From: Cymbomonas tetramitiformis
Lineage: Eukaryota > Chlorophyta > Pyramimonadophyceae > Pyramimonadales > Pyramimonadaceae
Assembly: GCA_001247695.2 (NCBI GenBank)
Contig: LGRX02033448.1
Span: forward strand, 1 to 45,943
Direction of reading: 5' to 3'
DNA: 45,943 bases
Positions 30,301 to 38,950 of the stretch are shown here, piece by piece. A program made the position numbers and the translations under genes. Each line of letters starts with the position of its first letter. Position 1 is the stretch's first letter. The notes under the pieces are model-generated. The model worked only from the letters and a program-made list of their open reading frames with translations, was not told the DNA's origin and searched no databases.

Positions 30301-33300
30301 CAGTAGACATAGAAGCATATACATACATACATATATATATATATATGTAACATATACACAGCAATATAGGTTGTATATAATAATATATGGATTTGCATAG
30401 TTATGTTTCGTTTACATTATATCGTTGCGCGTGTCTTCTGTCTACGTATGCTATGAAATGTCAACCCCCGATGTAGATTAAAATGACATGTCTACCCCCG
30501 ATGTGGATTAAAATGAAGTGTCTCCCCCCGATGTGGATTAAAATGAAGTGTCTGCCCCGATGTGGATTAAAATCAAACGTCGGCCCCCGATGTGGATTTA
30601 AATGAAATGTCGGCCCCCGATGTAAACTTATCCCTATATATAAAGTTGTATTTATATATCCTTGGAAGAGTATCCAGCGGTTGTGCAGCAGGAAGGAAAA
30701 CTTTATCACCTCCAATATCCGCCGGAATCAGCGCCATCGCCTCGGCAGCGGGCACGGAATCCATAGACTTCAGGAAATCGGCGGCCGAGACTCGATCCGC
30801 CGCCACCAACCTGGAGGCTGCCACCTCACGCGGCAGAGCGTGGAGCATCGACGTGGCCACCTCTAGAGGCATTGCGGACAGCGCATTGGCCGCCGAGCGC
30901 CCCGCCATCTCCCCCAGTGTGTCCAGTGCCTGTCCCACAAGTGAGCCAGTCTCATCGTCTGCTCCCCTCCCCTGCTCTGCTAACCGGGGGCTGCAGTGGG
31001 GGGTGCTCGATGGGCACCCTCTCCACTGCAAACGGAGTGCCAAGCAGCCCGCTGCCATCCTGACCGGGAGGCGAGGGCCACATAGAGCATGGCACGACGG
31101 ATATTCCTCAAAGAAGAGGGAAGCTCCACCTTGGCACCGAGGGAGCGTATCACACCGGACTTGCTGACGCGGGACAGTGAAGGTGCAAGTGGGTGACCTG
31201 CAAGCTGCATCTCCATCTCAATCTAGAGCCCTGAGCTTTGCCACAGGGCGTAGTGCACAGGGCTGAGCGTGGGCACGCGGGGGCGCTCGCCAGGGTTTAG
31301 GGTTTAGGGCACGCGGAGGCGCTCGCCAGGGTTTAGGGTTTAGGGCACGGGGGCGCTCGCCAGGTTTAGGGCTTAGGGCCACCCTGACCCACACCCAAGC
31401 AGTGCCTGCTTCGCTGCGTAGGCGGCCGACGAACAGCGACCCGCACATTCGGAGCGCACCTCTTTTGAGGACTGGGCGAGCAGCATGCGCGCCATGTGCT
31501 CCGCCGGGACGCCCGCCATCATGCGCAAGGCCAGCGCGGGGTCCCCGCCCTTCAGCAGCTTCAGTGCGCGCTGCGGGGCCATCGCCCCCAGCACCGGCCC
31601 GGCCAGCTCCGTGTTCATCTGCGCCAGCACACGTCTTGCCTGGCCGGACTGCATCGCCCCGATGAACCCGGCTGCCTGCTCACTGCATGCGCAGACGAAG
31701 CGCGGCCCCCGCGTCCACCCCCAGCCCGCACACCTCTGAGCCCTCGAGTCTGCAGTCAGGAACCCGAAGCGGCGCGAGAGGGGAGCTTGGGGGAGTCTAA
31801 CAGAGGCAGAAGCGACGGACCTGTCCAGCAGCGAGAGGAAGTCTGCGGCATCGGGCACTGCCAGCAGGGCAAGCAGCGCCCGAGTCTCCTCCTTGGGAAG
31901 CGGCTCTCGGGCCTCGATCAGCTCCATGGCAACGAGCAGCTTGCCCGCCTTCTCCGCCTCCAGCTGCGCGTACACTTCCTCCGCTGCGGACTCCTGCACT
32001 CGCCGCAATCCTCCATCCCCGTGTGCGGGACATGCCGAGCCTATCACACAGGTGAAGCTAGCCGGCGCGCACGTGGCGGGGCAAGGTGCTCCTGACACGT
32101 GGCGGGGCGAGGTGCTCCTGACACGTGGCGGGGCGAGGTGCTCCTCTGACCTGTTAGAGCCCAGACTCAAGAGAGATTCAAGAGGTGGGACGTGAGGGTG
32201 CGCCCACCCGTGCAGGGGCACTCCGTGAAAGCGGGGAGGGCCGTTGCGGCAGCCACTAAGTGGGGGGTCTCCAAATCGTGTGGAAGGGGCTGGCATGGCT
32301 GGGTGGCAGCAGATCGTACCTAGAAGGGAATAGGCGGCAGCGAGCACAAAACAGGCGGCGGCTCTGCAGCAGGCGGCAGAGCAGGCACCTTGAGAGAGAG
32401 CCGCTGGGAGGACGCCGCTGTCAGATGAGCTGTGGACTCCTCCAGGGTGCTGTCGCTGAGCGAGCAGGTGGCTTGGGCGCTCGCACGCAGCATGTCCACT
32501 GACGTTCTCAGGTCCTCCACTGTCGACATCCCCGCAGGCACTTGGGTATCCTCGTTGAATGCGATCACTTCCAGGAAGGAGGGCGGCAGGTTCAGTTTCC
32601 GGGCAAGAGCCTCCATGTCCTCAGGCTCCGGGTCTTCCGGCAGGTCCTGCTCACACCTCAGCGTTGCAGTGAGTGGCGCAGCTTCGCTCGATGCGAGGGG
32701 CGTATTGGGTGCTGCATGTGGAGGCAGAGCGGTCTTCTGTCTCCAGAACTCCCGCCTTAACGTTCTTGACAGCAGGAGCTTCCACACCGCGCGGGGCCCA
32801 GATGCTACTGGGAACTAAGGTGCTGCGGAGGCGGGGCCGCACCATGCCGGGGGAGGAGAAGGACGCCGAGAGCCTCTCCTCTGGGGGGCCGCACCATGCC
32901 GCGGGAGGAGAAGGACGCCTGGCAGCCTCCTCTGGGGGCCGCACCATGCCGCGGAGGAGAAGGGACGCCGAGAGCCTCTCCTCTGGGCTCACCATGCCGC
33001 GGAGGAGAAGACGCCGAGAGCCTCTGGGGGCCGCACCATGCCGGGGGAGGAGAAGGACGCTGAGAGCCTCTCCTCTGGGGGCCGCACTAAGGCCGGGGAG
33101 GGAGAAGGACGCCGAGAGCCTCCTCTGGGGGCGGCACCATGCCGCGGGAGGAGAAGGACGCCGAGAGCCTCTCCTCTGGGGGGCCGCACCATGCCGGGGG
33201 AGGAGAAGGACGCCGAGAGCCTCTCCTCTGGATGTTCCAGCGGCTCCTCCATCGAAAATCCCGGGAGGGATGCGCGCTCGGCGGTGGTCTGCGGCGCGTC

Positions 33301-36300
33301 CTGCAGTGTTGCTAGTGATTCCAGTGCCATATCATCGGGCAGATACACGCATGGCAGAGTGACTAGACTAGCAGGAGGCAAAAGCAATGTTTGCCCGTCC
33401 TGCGCATCGCACCAGACCCACCCTACCACCACCTCCCTCAGTTCTCCGCCCGCTGCGCCCAGCGGCAGTGACATGCAGAGCCCTCTTACCCGGGCGCCTG
33501 CATGCCGCCTGCGGCTCGGTGGACGCCTGCCGCGCCTCACACCGCCTCTGCCAGGCTTCTTGCTGCCTGCAGGGGTCGCGTGAGGGGAAGGTGCGGGCCA
33601 GAGGGGGTGCGCTCAGCATCAGAGGGTGTCGGCGCTGATATGCTCTCGCTTACATTCTGTCATTTAGTTCCCCAATGTACTTCTCTGTCGCCTGTGTCAT
33701 TGCCTCTCACTGATCTCTGAGCGGAAGGGGCGCGGGGCCGTGCCTGGCCCAAGCGAAAGCAGTCTCCTGGCTCCAGGTCGCCGAGCAGCTCGCCTGCGTG
33801 GTGCACGTTCACCTTGCTTCCCTCCGGAAGCCACATTTCCACCGCTTCGCGCAGAGGAGTGCACAGCTGGCAACCAGGGGGAAGCAGCAGCTCGCCCTTG
33901 CTCAAGGTGCTAACGGTAGGCAACCCCTGCGTCCACAGTGCCGGGGAAGGGGCGCCTCAGCAGGCATGTCGCCGCGCGGAGGGCGGCGCGGCAAGCTTTA
34001 CAACGCAGCCATGCAACCCTCCGACACCGAGATGCCACGCGTCACCTCTACCGCAGGTCATGCCGCGCGTCACCCCTATTGCAGGTCATGCCACGTGTCA
34101 CCCCTACTGCAGGTCATGCCACGCGTCACCTCTACTGCAGGTCATGCCACGTGTCACCCCTAGCGCAGGTCATGCCACGTGTCACCTGCTGCAGGTCATG
34201 CCACGCGCGTCCACCTCTGCCAGGTCATGCCCGCGCGTCACCTCTGCAGGTCATTGCCACGCGTCACCTCTACTGCAGGTCATGCACGCGTCACCTCTAC
34301 CGCAGGTCATGCCACGTGTCCTCTACCTCAGGTCATACCACGCGTCACCTCTACCGCAGGTCATGCCCACGTGTCACCCCTACTGCCAGGTCATGCCACG
34401 CGTCACCTCTACCGCAGGTCATGCCACGTGTCGCCTCTACTGCGGAAGTCATGCAACGTCACCTCTACTGCAGGTCATGCCACGCGTCACCTCTACCGCA
34501 GGTCATGCTGCAGCGTCACCTCTACACGCAGGTCATGCCTTACGTCCACCCACTACTACCCAGAGTCATGCCACGCGTCACCCCTACTGCAGGTCATGCC
34601 ACGTGTCACCTCTACTGCAAGTCATGCCACGCGTCACCCCCTACTGCAGGTCATGCCCTGGCGTCACCTCTACTGCAGGTCATGCCACGTGTCGCCTCTA
34701 CTGCAGGTCATGCCGCGTCACCCCTACTGCAGGCATGCCACGCGTCACCCCTACTACAGGTCATGCCACCCGTCACCCCTACTGCAGGTCATGCCACGCG
34801 TCAACTCCACCCAGGTCGTAGCGCCGCGTCAACTCTACCGCAGGTCATGCCACGCGTCACCCCTACCGCAGGTCATGCCACGCGTCACCTCTACCGCAGG
34901 TCATGCCACGCGTCACCTCTACTGCAGGTCATGCCACGTGTCACCTCTACTGCAGGTCATGCCACGTGTCACCCCTACTGCAGGTCATGCCCTGACTTGG
35001 GGCATCTAACGAAACAGGGCAACGTTTCTCTGAACAGATAGTGACCGGTCAATTGGCATCGCAGACTCATTGAAATCATTACAGTAGTAAGATCACTCCT
35101 ATCTGACGTCACTGCACTTTCATGTTCAACACTATATAGCCGGTTTCGAGTGCTGTCCAACATTGTGTTCGCCGCGTACAAATTTGACTGTATGATCGCA
35201 CGATCATAAAAATGTTCCGCGTATATATTTCTACCGAAGTATTGTGCCACGTGGCGGAGCGAAGTGCAACCTCGGACACTGCGCATCTGTTAGCGCGCTT
35301 CCCAAGACGACAACGGGATGCCATAGTGGGCCCTGACTTGGGGCACCAAGCAGACCGCGGGATGTCATAGTGGGCCCTGACTTGGGGCACCAAGCAGACC
35401 GCGGGATGTCATAGTGGGCCCTGACTTGGGGCACCAAGCAGACCCCGGGATGCCATAGTGGGCCCTGACTTGGGGCACCAAGCAGACCGCGGGATGTCAT
35501 AGCGGGCCCTGACTTGGGGCACCAAGCAGACCGCGGGATGTCATAGTGGGCCCTGACTTGGGGCACCAAGCAGACCGCGGGATGTCATAGTGGGCCCTGA
35601 CTTGGGGCACCAAGCAGACCGCGGGATGTCATAGTGGGCCCTGACTTGGGTCAAACAGTACAAACTATTTCAATTGACTCGCTGCTGAAGTTTCACTTAT
35701 GCGAAAACGCAGCGCTGCCAAGCCCTTTCCTTCCAACGCCAAGTATGCTGACGTGGCGCACAAAGCCCACTCGCTGGCATAGCACTGACGTGGCGCACCA
35801 AAAGCTCTTCGCTGGCATAGTATACTGACGTGGCGCACAAAGCCTAACCGTGGCATAGCATGCTGACGTGGCGCACAAAAACAACCCGCTGGCATAGTAT
35901 GCTGACATTGGCGCACCAAAAGCTCTTCGCTAGCATAAGTATGCTGACGTGGCGCACCAAAAACCCTTCACTAGCTCAGTATGCTGACGTGGCGCACCAA
36001 AGCTCTTCGCTGGCATAGTATGCTGACGTGGCGCACCAAAAGCCCTTCGCTGGCATAGTGTGCTGGTGTGCGTTGACCCCTGACCGGCAAAGGCGGATCC
36101 AAGGGCATACTCGGCAGCCTCCTGTGAATATAAATCTCCGATTCTCAAAGTTATTTGAGCAATCCGAGTTCCCAAATGTGAATATGCATATTCCTTCCGC
36201 CCCACTAAATATGGGCACCATGGGTTGCCTTCACGGTCAGACGCGCCGCTAAATATGGGCACCATGGGTCGCCTTCGCGGTCAGACGCGCCGCTAAATAT

Positions 36301-38357
36301 GGGCACCATCGGTCGCCTTCGCGGTCAGACGCGCGCTAAATATGGGCACCATGGGTCGCCTCAGCGGTCAGACACGCGCTAAATATGGGCACCATGGGTC
36401 GCCTTCGCGGTCAGACACGCCGCTAAATATGGGCACCATGGGTCGCCGCGGTCAGACACGCGCTAAATATGGGCATGCCGCGGTCAGACACGCGCTAAAT
36501 ATGGGCACCATGGGTCGCCGCGGTCAGACACGCCACTCACCATGGGTCGCCAGAGACGCTTCGCTAAATATGGGCACCATGGTCGCCTTCGCGGTCAGAC
36601 ACGCCGCCAGGGCACCATGGGTCGCCTTCGCGGTCAGACACGCCGCTGAATATGGGCACCATGGGTCGCCTTCGCGGTCAGACACGCCGCTGAATATGGG
36701 CACCATGGGTCGCCTTCGCGGTCAGACACGCCGCTAAATATGGGCACCATGGGTCGCCTTCGCGGTCAGACACGCCGCTAAATATGGGCACCATGGGTCG
36801 CCTTCGCGGTCAGACACGCCGCTAAATATGGGCACCATGGGTCGCCTTCGCGGTCAGACACGCCACTAAATATGGGCACCATGGGTCGCCTTCGCGGTCA
36901 GACGCGCCGGGTCACTTCTCTGGCGGCTAACCACCCACAGCGGGGGACGCACCAGGTCCCACATATCCCCGAGCTCGGCGGCCTCTTCGAGCGCGGCCCG
37001 CGCTTTCTCGAAGCTGGACGTGCAGCTCGGCTGTGAGGAGAGAGCTTGGGGCTCGCTTTGCCGGGGCGTTGCAGCGGCGGCCGTGCTCAGGGTAGGCATA
37101 ATCTGGGTCCCCGAGGGGAGCTCCAGCACGGCTGGCAGGCTGCTCGGCATCACCACCGTGGCGCCTTTCGGAACCTGCCACGAAGCACCACTCCCACACC
37201 TGCATCTAGGCACCTGTCTCCACCACCCTAGCTTCAGGCCTGGATGCGCCACACAAGCTCCTGCAGCCGTCTGAGCAACCGCACCCCGAGCACCTGTCTG
37301 GGCCATGTGAGGACCTGGATAGAGACCGCCACATCCCGCGCTGCTCGCCCGAAGACCTGCATGCGGGTTTCTGGTTGCCGGTGTCATCCGTATGACACCC
37401 TTACAAGACTCCGGGACTGTGATCGAGGAGAACCTGGCAACGGCGGGCAGTGTTGTCGGCGGAGCGCGCTCACCTCCAGAGGCTGCTCCGCGATGGCCGC
37501 GGTCACGAAGAGGAGCTCCCCGGGCGCAATGTCCTCCCCCCCGCCAGACTCATCCGCCTGCACCTTCGCGCCAAGTGGCAGGTGGAGAGAGCACTGCCGC
37601 CACCACCGCACACACCGGCGAGCCCTCAGCTGGCGGATAAAGCATCCCCTCGGAGCATCTTGGAGCACTGCCACAAGCACCGCGTGCGCACAAAACAGCA
37701 ACCTGGGACCCGTGGGACTTTCCACAGGGGAGGTGTGCAAGTGACGCTCCGTGGAATCGTCGACGTGAAGGACCATGCCCGCATGCACGGGAGGTGGGGG
37801 CGCGCACATCCACTTCGGGCGGCAGGCAGAATCTGGCATCCGGCGGCAGGCAGAAGGATGCGGCCGTGAGGAGTACTAGGCCCGCCCACTGGTCCTGCCC
37901 CGCACTCCCCTGCAGCGCCGGCCCCCTCCACCCCTCGGTCCTCGTGCGGCACCTTCGCCCGCGCCCAGATTCCCCCGAGCATAGGAGATCACACGGGGAT
38001 ACGGGCCCTGTTGCCTGCCCCTACCGCCCGTCCCCCTTGCGGCACCATGCTGTCCCCTGCATCCAATCGGGAAGAGAGTAGCCGTACCTCGCTGCTCCAG
38101 CGAGTCGACTTTCGCATTTATCCGGCAGGTGTGAGAGCAAGCTTGGTCTTGAGGTGAATGTGGTCAAGGCTGCGACACGGCGCGAAGTACCTCTGGTGTG
38201 GCATGCACGTTGCATCCCGGGGGTAGCTCGAGCTGCATTGGGGGTGCCTCCAGCTGTTTGATCTCATCGAGAAGCGTCTCCAGTTCAGATTCCCCAGCCG
38301 CAATCAATTTCTCAAGCGATCGCAACAGAGCATCCCTGCATCCCACCCACATCTCCT
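24243..38357 (-). CDS. large multi-exon gene: LPxG motifs, MgtE-N-like helical repeats, coiled coils
   Basis: At least 15 minus-strand exons, joined by eye from GT-AG sites: 38357-38191, 37593-37474, 37174-36953, 33926-33711, 33399 to about 33229, 32646-32389, 31993-31821, 31682-31460, 30929-30710, 30031-29853, 29490-26950, 26741-26622, 26181-26035, 24863-24612 and 24383-24243. Phases agree where testable: 31821 phase 2 into 31682, 30710 phase 1 into 30031, and most others phase 0. Order of parts: short LPxG motifs, alpha-helical repeats, an 847-codon Gly/Ala/Asp-rich exon, coiled coils, and a possible stop TGA at 24243. The 5' end is not found, and further exons probably exist. No family matches the whole. 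The helical repeats suggest a scaffold; no catalytic or transmembrane segment is visible. Most of the longer introns carry minisatellites. It could be two adjacent genes. Confidence 0.6.
24612..24863 (-). CDS. exon M, coiled coil
   Basis: 252 nt, 84 codons, phase 0 at both ends: acceptor GAACAG, donor CTCGAG/GTCCGC. A Pro/Ala-rich half is followed by a highly charged helix (LAQQRLRERTARQR, then KAEELKRAQLE). Confidence 0.6.
25407..25790. repeat. 38-bp minisatellite, ten copies, intronic
   Basis: gacaccgcccatgtagtggg recurs at 25411, 25449, 25487 and on to 25753, exactly 38 bp apart. Variation is mainly gac/ggc and tgtag/tgcag. It lies in the intron between 26035 and 24863 of the large minus-strand gene. 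The 38-bp unit again leaves several frames open by chance. Confidence 0.95.
26035..26181 (-). CDS. exon L, coiled coil
   Basis: 147 nt, 49 codons, phase 0 at both ends: acceptor GAAACAG, donor GTGTG/GTGCGT. It encodes a single long amphipathic helix (VLQQQAVQRAESLKRRVETF and on) that ends in GLPPESV. Upstream is a pyrimidine- and C-rich tract on the coding strand. Confidence 0.65.
26622..26741 (-). CDS. exon K, coiled coil
   Basis: 120 nt, 40 codons, phase 0 at both ends: acceptor GGCACCAG, donor CTCAAG/GTGGAC. The whole exon is a charged helix: EHQKSRAELRQQAADERK followed by LAEEQAVIDLQRQMEIR. Confidence 0.65.
26950..29490 (-). CDS. exon J, 847-codon Gly/Ala/Asp-rich low-complexity exon
   Basis: 2,541 nt, an exact multiple of three, phase 0 at both ends: acceptor CCCCGCAG, donor GGCCGAG/GTGACC. 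The N-terminal part carries 11-residue repeats (GENGGEDGAAR and variants). The middle is Gly/Ala/Asp/Ser-rich and probably disordered. The last 250 residues hold an acidic helix (LPLAEQERLRRIEVQSKL), Gly-rich and Glu-rich stretches. GC content is extreme, and the opposite strand is also open for long runs, so part of the ORF length could be compositional. The two clean splice sites in matching phase argue for coding. Confidence 0.55.
29116..29395. repeat. 33-bp coding repeat at the start of exon J
   Basis: About eight units of 33 bp encoding alternating GENGGEDGAAR and GQDGREDGAAR type peptides on the minus strand. Length variation in steps of 33 bp would keep the frame. Confidence 0.85.
29853..30031 (-). 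CDS. exon I, MgtE-N-like helical repeat
   Basis: 179 nt, phase 1 at its start (CCGCGGCAG acceptor) and phase 0 at its end (TCTAAG/GTACCA). It encodes TVLNFMEDAEAARLLEEM, then LLQLRPPARRGVITALLPAG. The pattern of Ala/Leu-rich short helices with Pro at turns resembles the MgtE intracellular N-terminal superhelix. Confidence 0.65.
30096..30232. repeat. 34-bp minisatellite, four copies
   Basis: cataggggggacagaggagc recurs at 30096, 30130, 30164 and 30198. It is almost invariant and lies in the intron between exons H and I. Confidence 0.95.
30280..30365. repeat. TA-rich simple repeat
   Basis: Runs of tatatatata and catacatacata between 30283 and 30350, in the same intron as the 34-bp and 30-bp arrays. 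Confidence 0.9.
30453..30630. repeat. 30-bp minisatellite, six copies
   Basis: Units of 29-30 bp read atgaaatgtc, then cccccgatgtggattaaa. The 30-bp period keeps a frame open on the minus strand and produces a His/Arg/Ile repeat peptide that I do not believe is coding. Intronic. Confidence 0.95.
30710..30929 (-). CDS. exon H, MgtE-N-like helical repeat
   Basis: 220 nt: acceptor GGGACAG, phase 0; donor TTGGAG/GTGATA, phase 1. It encodes NALSAMPLEVATSMLHALPR, then EVAASRL and AAEAMALIPADIG. The spacing 'A-x-x-L-x-x-M-P-x-x-x-A-x-x-x-L' repeats about every 16-20 residues, as in MgtE N-terminal domains. The phase-1 end fits the phase-1 start of exon I. Confidence 0.7.
31281..31380. repeat. 41-bp repeat carrying TTTAGGG telomere-type units
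   Basis: Three copies of gcacgcgggggcgctcgcca joined to gggtttagggtttaggg. The third copy is slightly changed (ggtttagggcttaggg). It lies in the intron between exons G2 and H. Confidence 0.9.
31460..31682 (-). CDS. exon G2, MgtE-N-like helical repeats
   Basis: 223 nt. The acceptor GCATGCAG leaves a T that completes the split codon from exon G1 (phase 2); the donor is AAAGAG/GTGCGC, phase 0. It encodes about 74 residues of four successive helical units (GFIGAMQSGQARRVLAQM, GPVLGAMAPQRALKLL, ALRMMAGVPAEHMARMLL). This is the clearest match to the MgtE N-terminal superhelix pattern. Confidence 0.75.
31821..31993 (-). CDS. exon G1, MgtE-N-like helical repeats
   Basis: 173 nt: acceptor GAGTGCAG, phase 0; donor TGGACAG/GTCCGT, phase 2. 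It encodes EEVYAQLEAEKAGKLLVAM, then ETRALLALLAVPDAADFL, continuing the helical repeat series into exon G2. Confidence 0.7.
32066..32150. repeat. 28-bp repeat, three copies, with CACGTGGC
   Basis: gacacgtggcggggcgaggt followed by gctcct, about 28 bp apart, three times. Intronic, between exons F and G1. It contains a G-box type core. Confidence 0.9.
32389..32646 (-). CDS. exon F, LPxG-type exon
   Basis: 258 nt, 86 codons, phase 0 at both ends: acceptor GTGAGCAG, donor CTCAAG/GTGCCT. It begins with an acidic helix (EPEDMEALARKLNLPPSFL), holds one weak motif (TQVPAGMSTVE), then a helix and a Ser/Thr-rich tail. Confidence 0.65.
32833..33228. repeat. 52-53-bp minisatellite, about eight copies, with splice-like signals
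   Basis: The unit is gccgcaccatgccgggggag then gagaaggacgccgagagcc then tctcctctgggg. On the minus strand each unit has a GC/GTCCTT string, a pyrimidine tract and a CCCCCAG/AGG string. It lies between exons E and F; the end of exon E runs into it. Confidence 0.92.
33229..33399 (-). CDS. exon E, LPxG-type exon, 3' end uncertain
   Basis: Acceptor GATGCGCAG, phase 0. It encodes QTLLLPPASLVTLPCVYLPD and a following helix, with two variant motifs (LPPASLV and LPDDMAL). The frame continues into the 53-bp array, so the donor is not fixed. It joins in phase with the phase-0 end of exon D. Confidence 0.55.
33711..33926 (-). CDS. exon D, LPxG-type exon with two motifs
   Basis: 216 nt, 72 codons, phase 0 at both ends: acceptor GGACGCAG, donor AGATCA/GTGAGA. 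It contains LLLPPGCQL and MWLPEGSKV nineteen residues apart, then a GD-rich segment (LLGDLEPGDCFRLG). Confidence 0.65.
34029..34989. repeat. 28-bp minisatellite, about 34 copies
   Basis: Units of 26-29 bp read gcaggtcatgccacgcgtca followed by cctctact. Variants alternate cacgcgtcac and cacgtgtcac. Many small length changes break any frame. It lies in the 3-kb intron between exons C and D. Confidence 0.95.
34990..35313. other. AT-richer segment between two minisatellites
   Basis: About 310 bp unlike its GC-rich flanks. The 28-bp array ends in a hybrid unit whose last bases (gccctgacttggggca) belong to the 44-bp array that resumes at 35314, so this segment looks inserted or trapped between them. 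No TIR or target duplication was recognised; it includes a ccacgtggc near 35249. Confidence 0.5.
35314..35650. repeat. 44-bp minisatellite, about 7.6 copies
   Basis: The unit is caccaagcagaccgcgggat then gtcatagtgggccctgac then ttgggg, nearly invariant between copies, which indicates recent expansion. Intronic. Confidence 0.97.
35745..36065. repeat. 39-41-bp minisatellite, about eight copies
   Basis: The unit is tatgctgacgtggcgcacca followed by aaagctcttcgctggcatag. It includes a TGACGTGG core. Copies vary in length. Intronic. Confidence 0.95.
36200..36912. repeat. 44-bp minisatellite, about 16 copies
   Basis: The unit is gctaaatatgggcaccatgg then gtcgccttcgcggtcagaca then cgcc. Several copies carry internal deletions around 36450-36620. 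The array stops at 36912, about 40 bp before the 3' end of exon C. Confidence 0.96.
36953..37174 (-). CDS. exon C, LPxG-type exon with two motifs
   Basis: 222 nt, 74 codons, phase 0 at both ends: acceptor CGTGGCAG, donor GACCTG/GTGCGT. It starts with VPKGATVVMPSSLPAVLELP and continues SGTQI, giving two motifs seventeen residues apart, then a Ser/Thr/Pro linker and a helix (FEKARAALEEAAELGDMW). Confidence 0.65.
37474..37593 (-). CDS. exon B, LPxG-type exon
   Basis: 120 nt, 40 codons, phase 0 at both ends: acceptor GGCGGCAG, donor CTGGAG/GTGAGC (a near-consensus donor). It has one motif (LHLPLGAKV) followed by an acidic loop and a hydrophobic strand (ELLFVTAAI). Upstream, 37640-37850 contains further motif-like peptides, but without splice sites I can fix. 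Confidence 0.65.
38191..38357 (-). CDS. exon A, helix plus LPxG motif
   Basis: 167 nt: acceptor CAAGGCAG, phase 1; donor CCAGAG/GTACTT, phase 0. It encodes a helix (ALLRSLEKLIAAGESELETL) followed by MQLELPPGCNVHATPE. This is the most upstream exon that I can join with some confidence. Confidence 0.6.
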
Positions 38358-38498
38358 CTGCCTTGGCGCAGGTGCATCGGCCCACTCTTTGATTAGCCTG
38401 CCTGAGCGCTCATCTCTCTGCACTCCAGGCGCGCCTGATGCACCTAACTGCAGCATCACTTGCGCGCCGGTACGCGTGGACGCCAGGTGTGCGGCCAC

Positions 38499-38569
38499 CT
38501 GAGCTGCGCGTCTTCCAGAGAGGTCGCCAGGAGCTCGCGAATCTGCATCTCCTCGTCGAGCAGGAACGC
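38499..38569 (-). CDS. probable short exon, helical
   Basis: 71 nt between acceptor CACACAG and donor CTCAG/GTGGCC. It encodes AFLLDEEMQIRELLATSLED, then AQLR. It is probably part of the same minus-strand gene, upstream of exon A, but the phase link is not resolved. Confidence 0.45.
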
Positions 38570-38950
38570 CTGTGTGTACCACAAATGACGTCAACGCCCA
38601 CACCCGACCCCAGGTCCACGAGCGCCACCAAAGGGGGGCATCGTCCAGGGTTGGGGCCACAGGTCGAAGGCGGGGAGGTGCCTGAATCATGTTCGCGTCG
38701 TCATTCGAGCGCACCACAGCCTCGTTCACGTGCGCCTCTTCTGCGGACGCGAGGAGGGCCTCGCGGAGCTCCACTCTCTCAGTCAGCCTACTTCCCGCAC
38801 ACCACCCCCACACCCTCCCAAACCTTCACATGCGCCTCAAGTGTGACGCATCCTTTCCCCGACTTCCGCCTTCTGAGGGACTCCCCCACCGAAACCGGGA
38901 CGCCACGAGACGCAAGTGCCACCTCCTGGAGCGCAGCTGCTGTTCTTCAG

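Noticed and set aside
30461..30715. Minus-strand His/Arg/Ile repeat protein
   Set aside because: It is the 30-bp array read in frame; the array lies beyond the exon H donor, within the intron.
33814..35041. Plus-strand ORFs of 276-367 codons over the 28-bp array
   Set aside because: Frame-rotating repeat translation with frequent length changes between units; no non-repeat domain.
34029..36912. CRISPR-like look of regularly repeated blocks
   Set aside because: Units are contiguous tandem repeats without unique spacers, no cas genes are present, and the context is eukaryotic.
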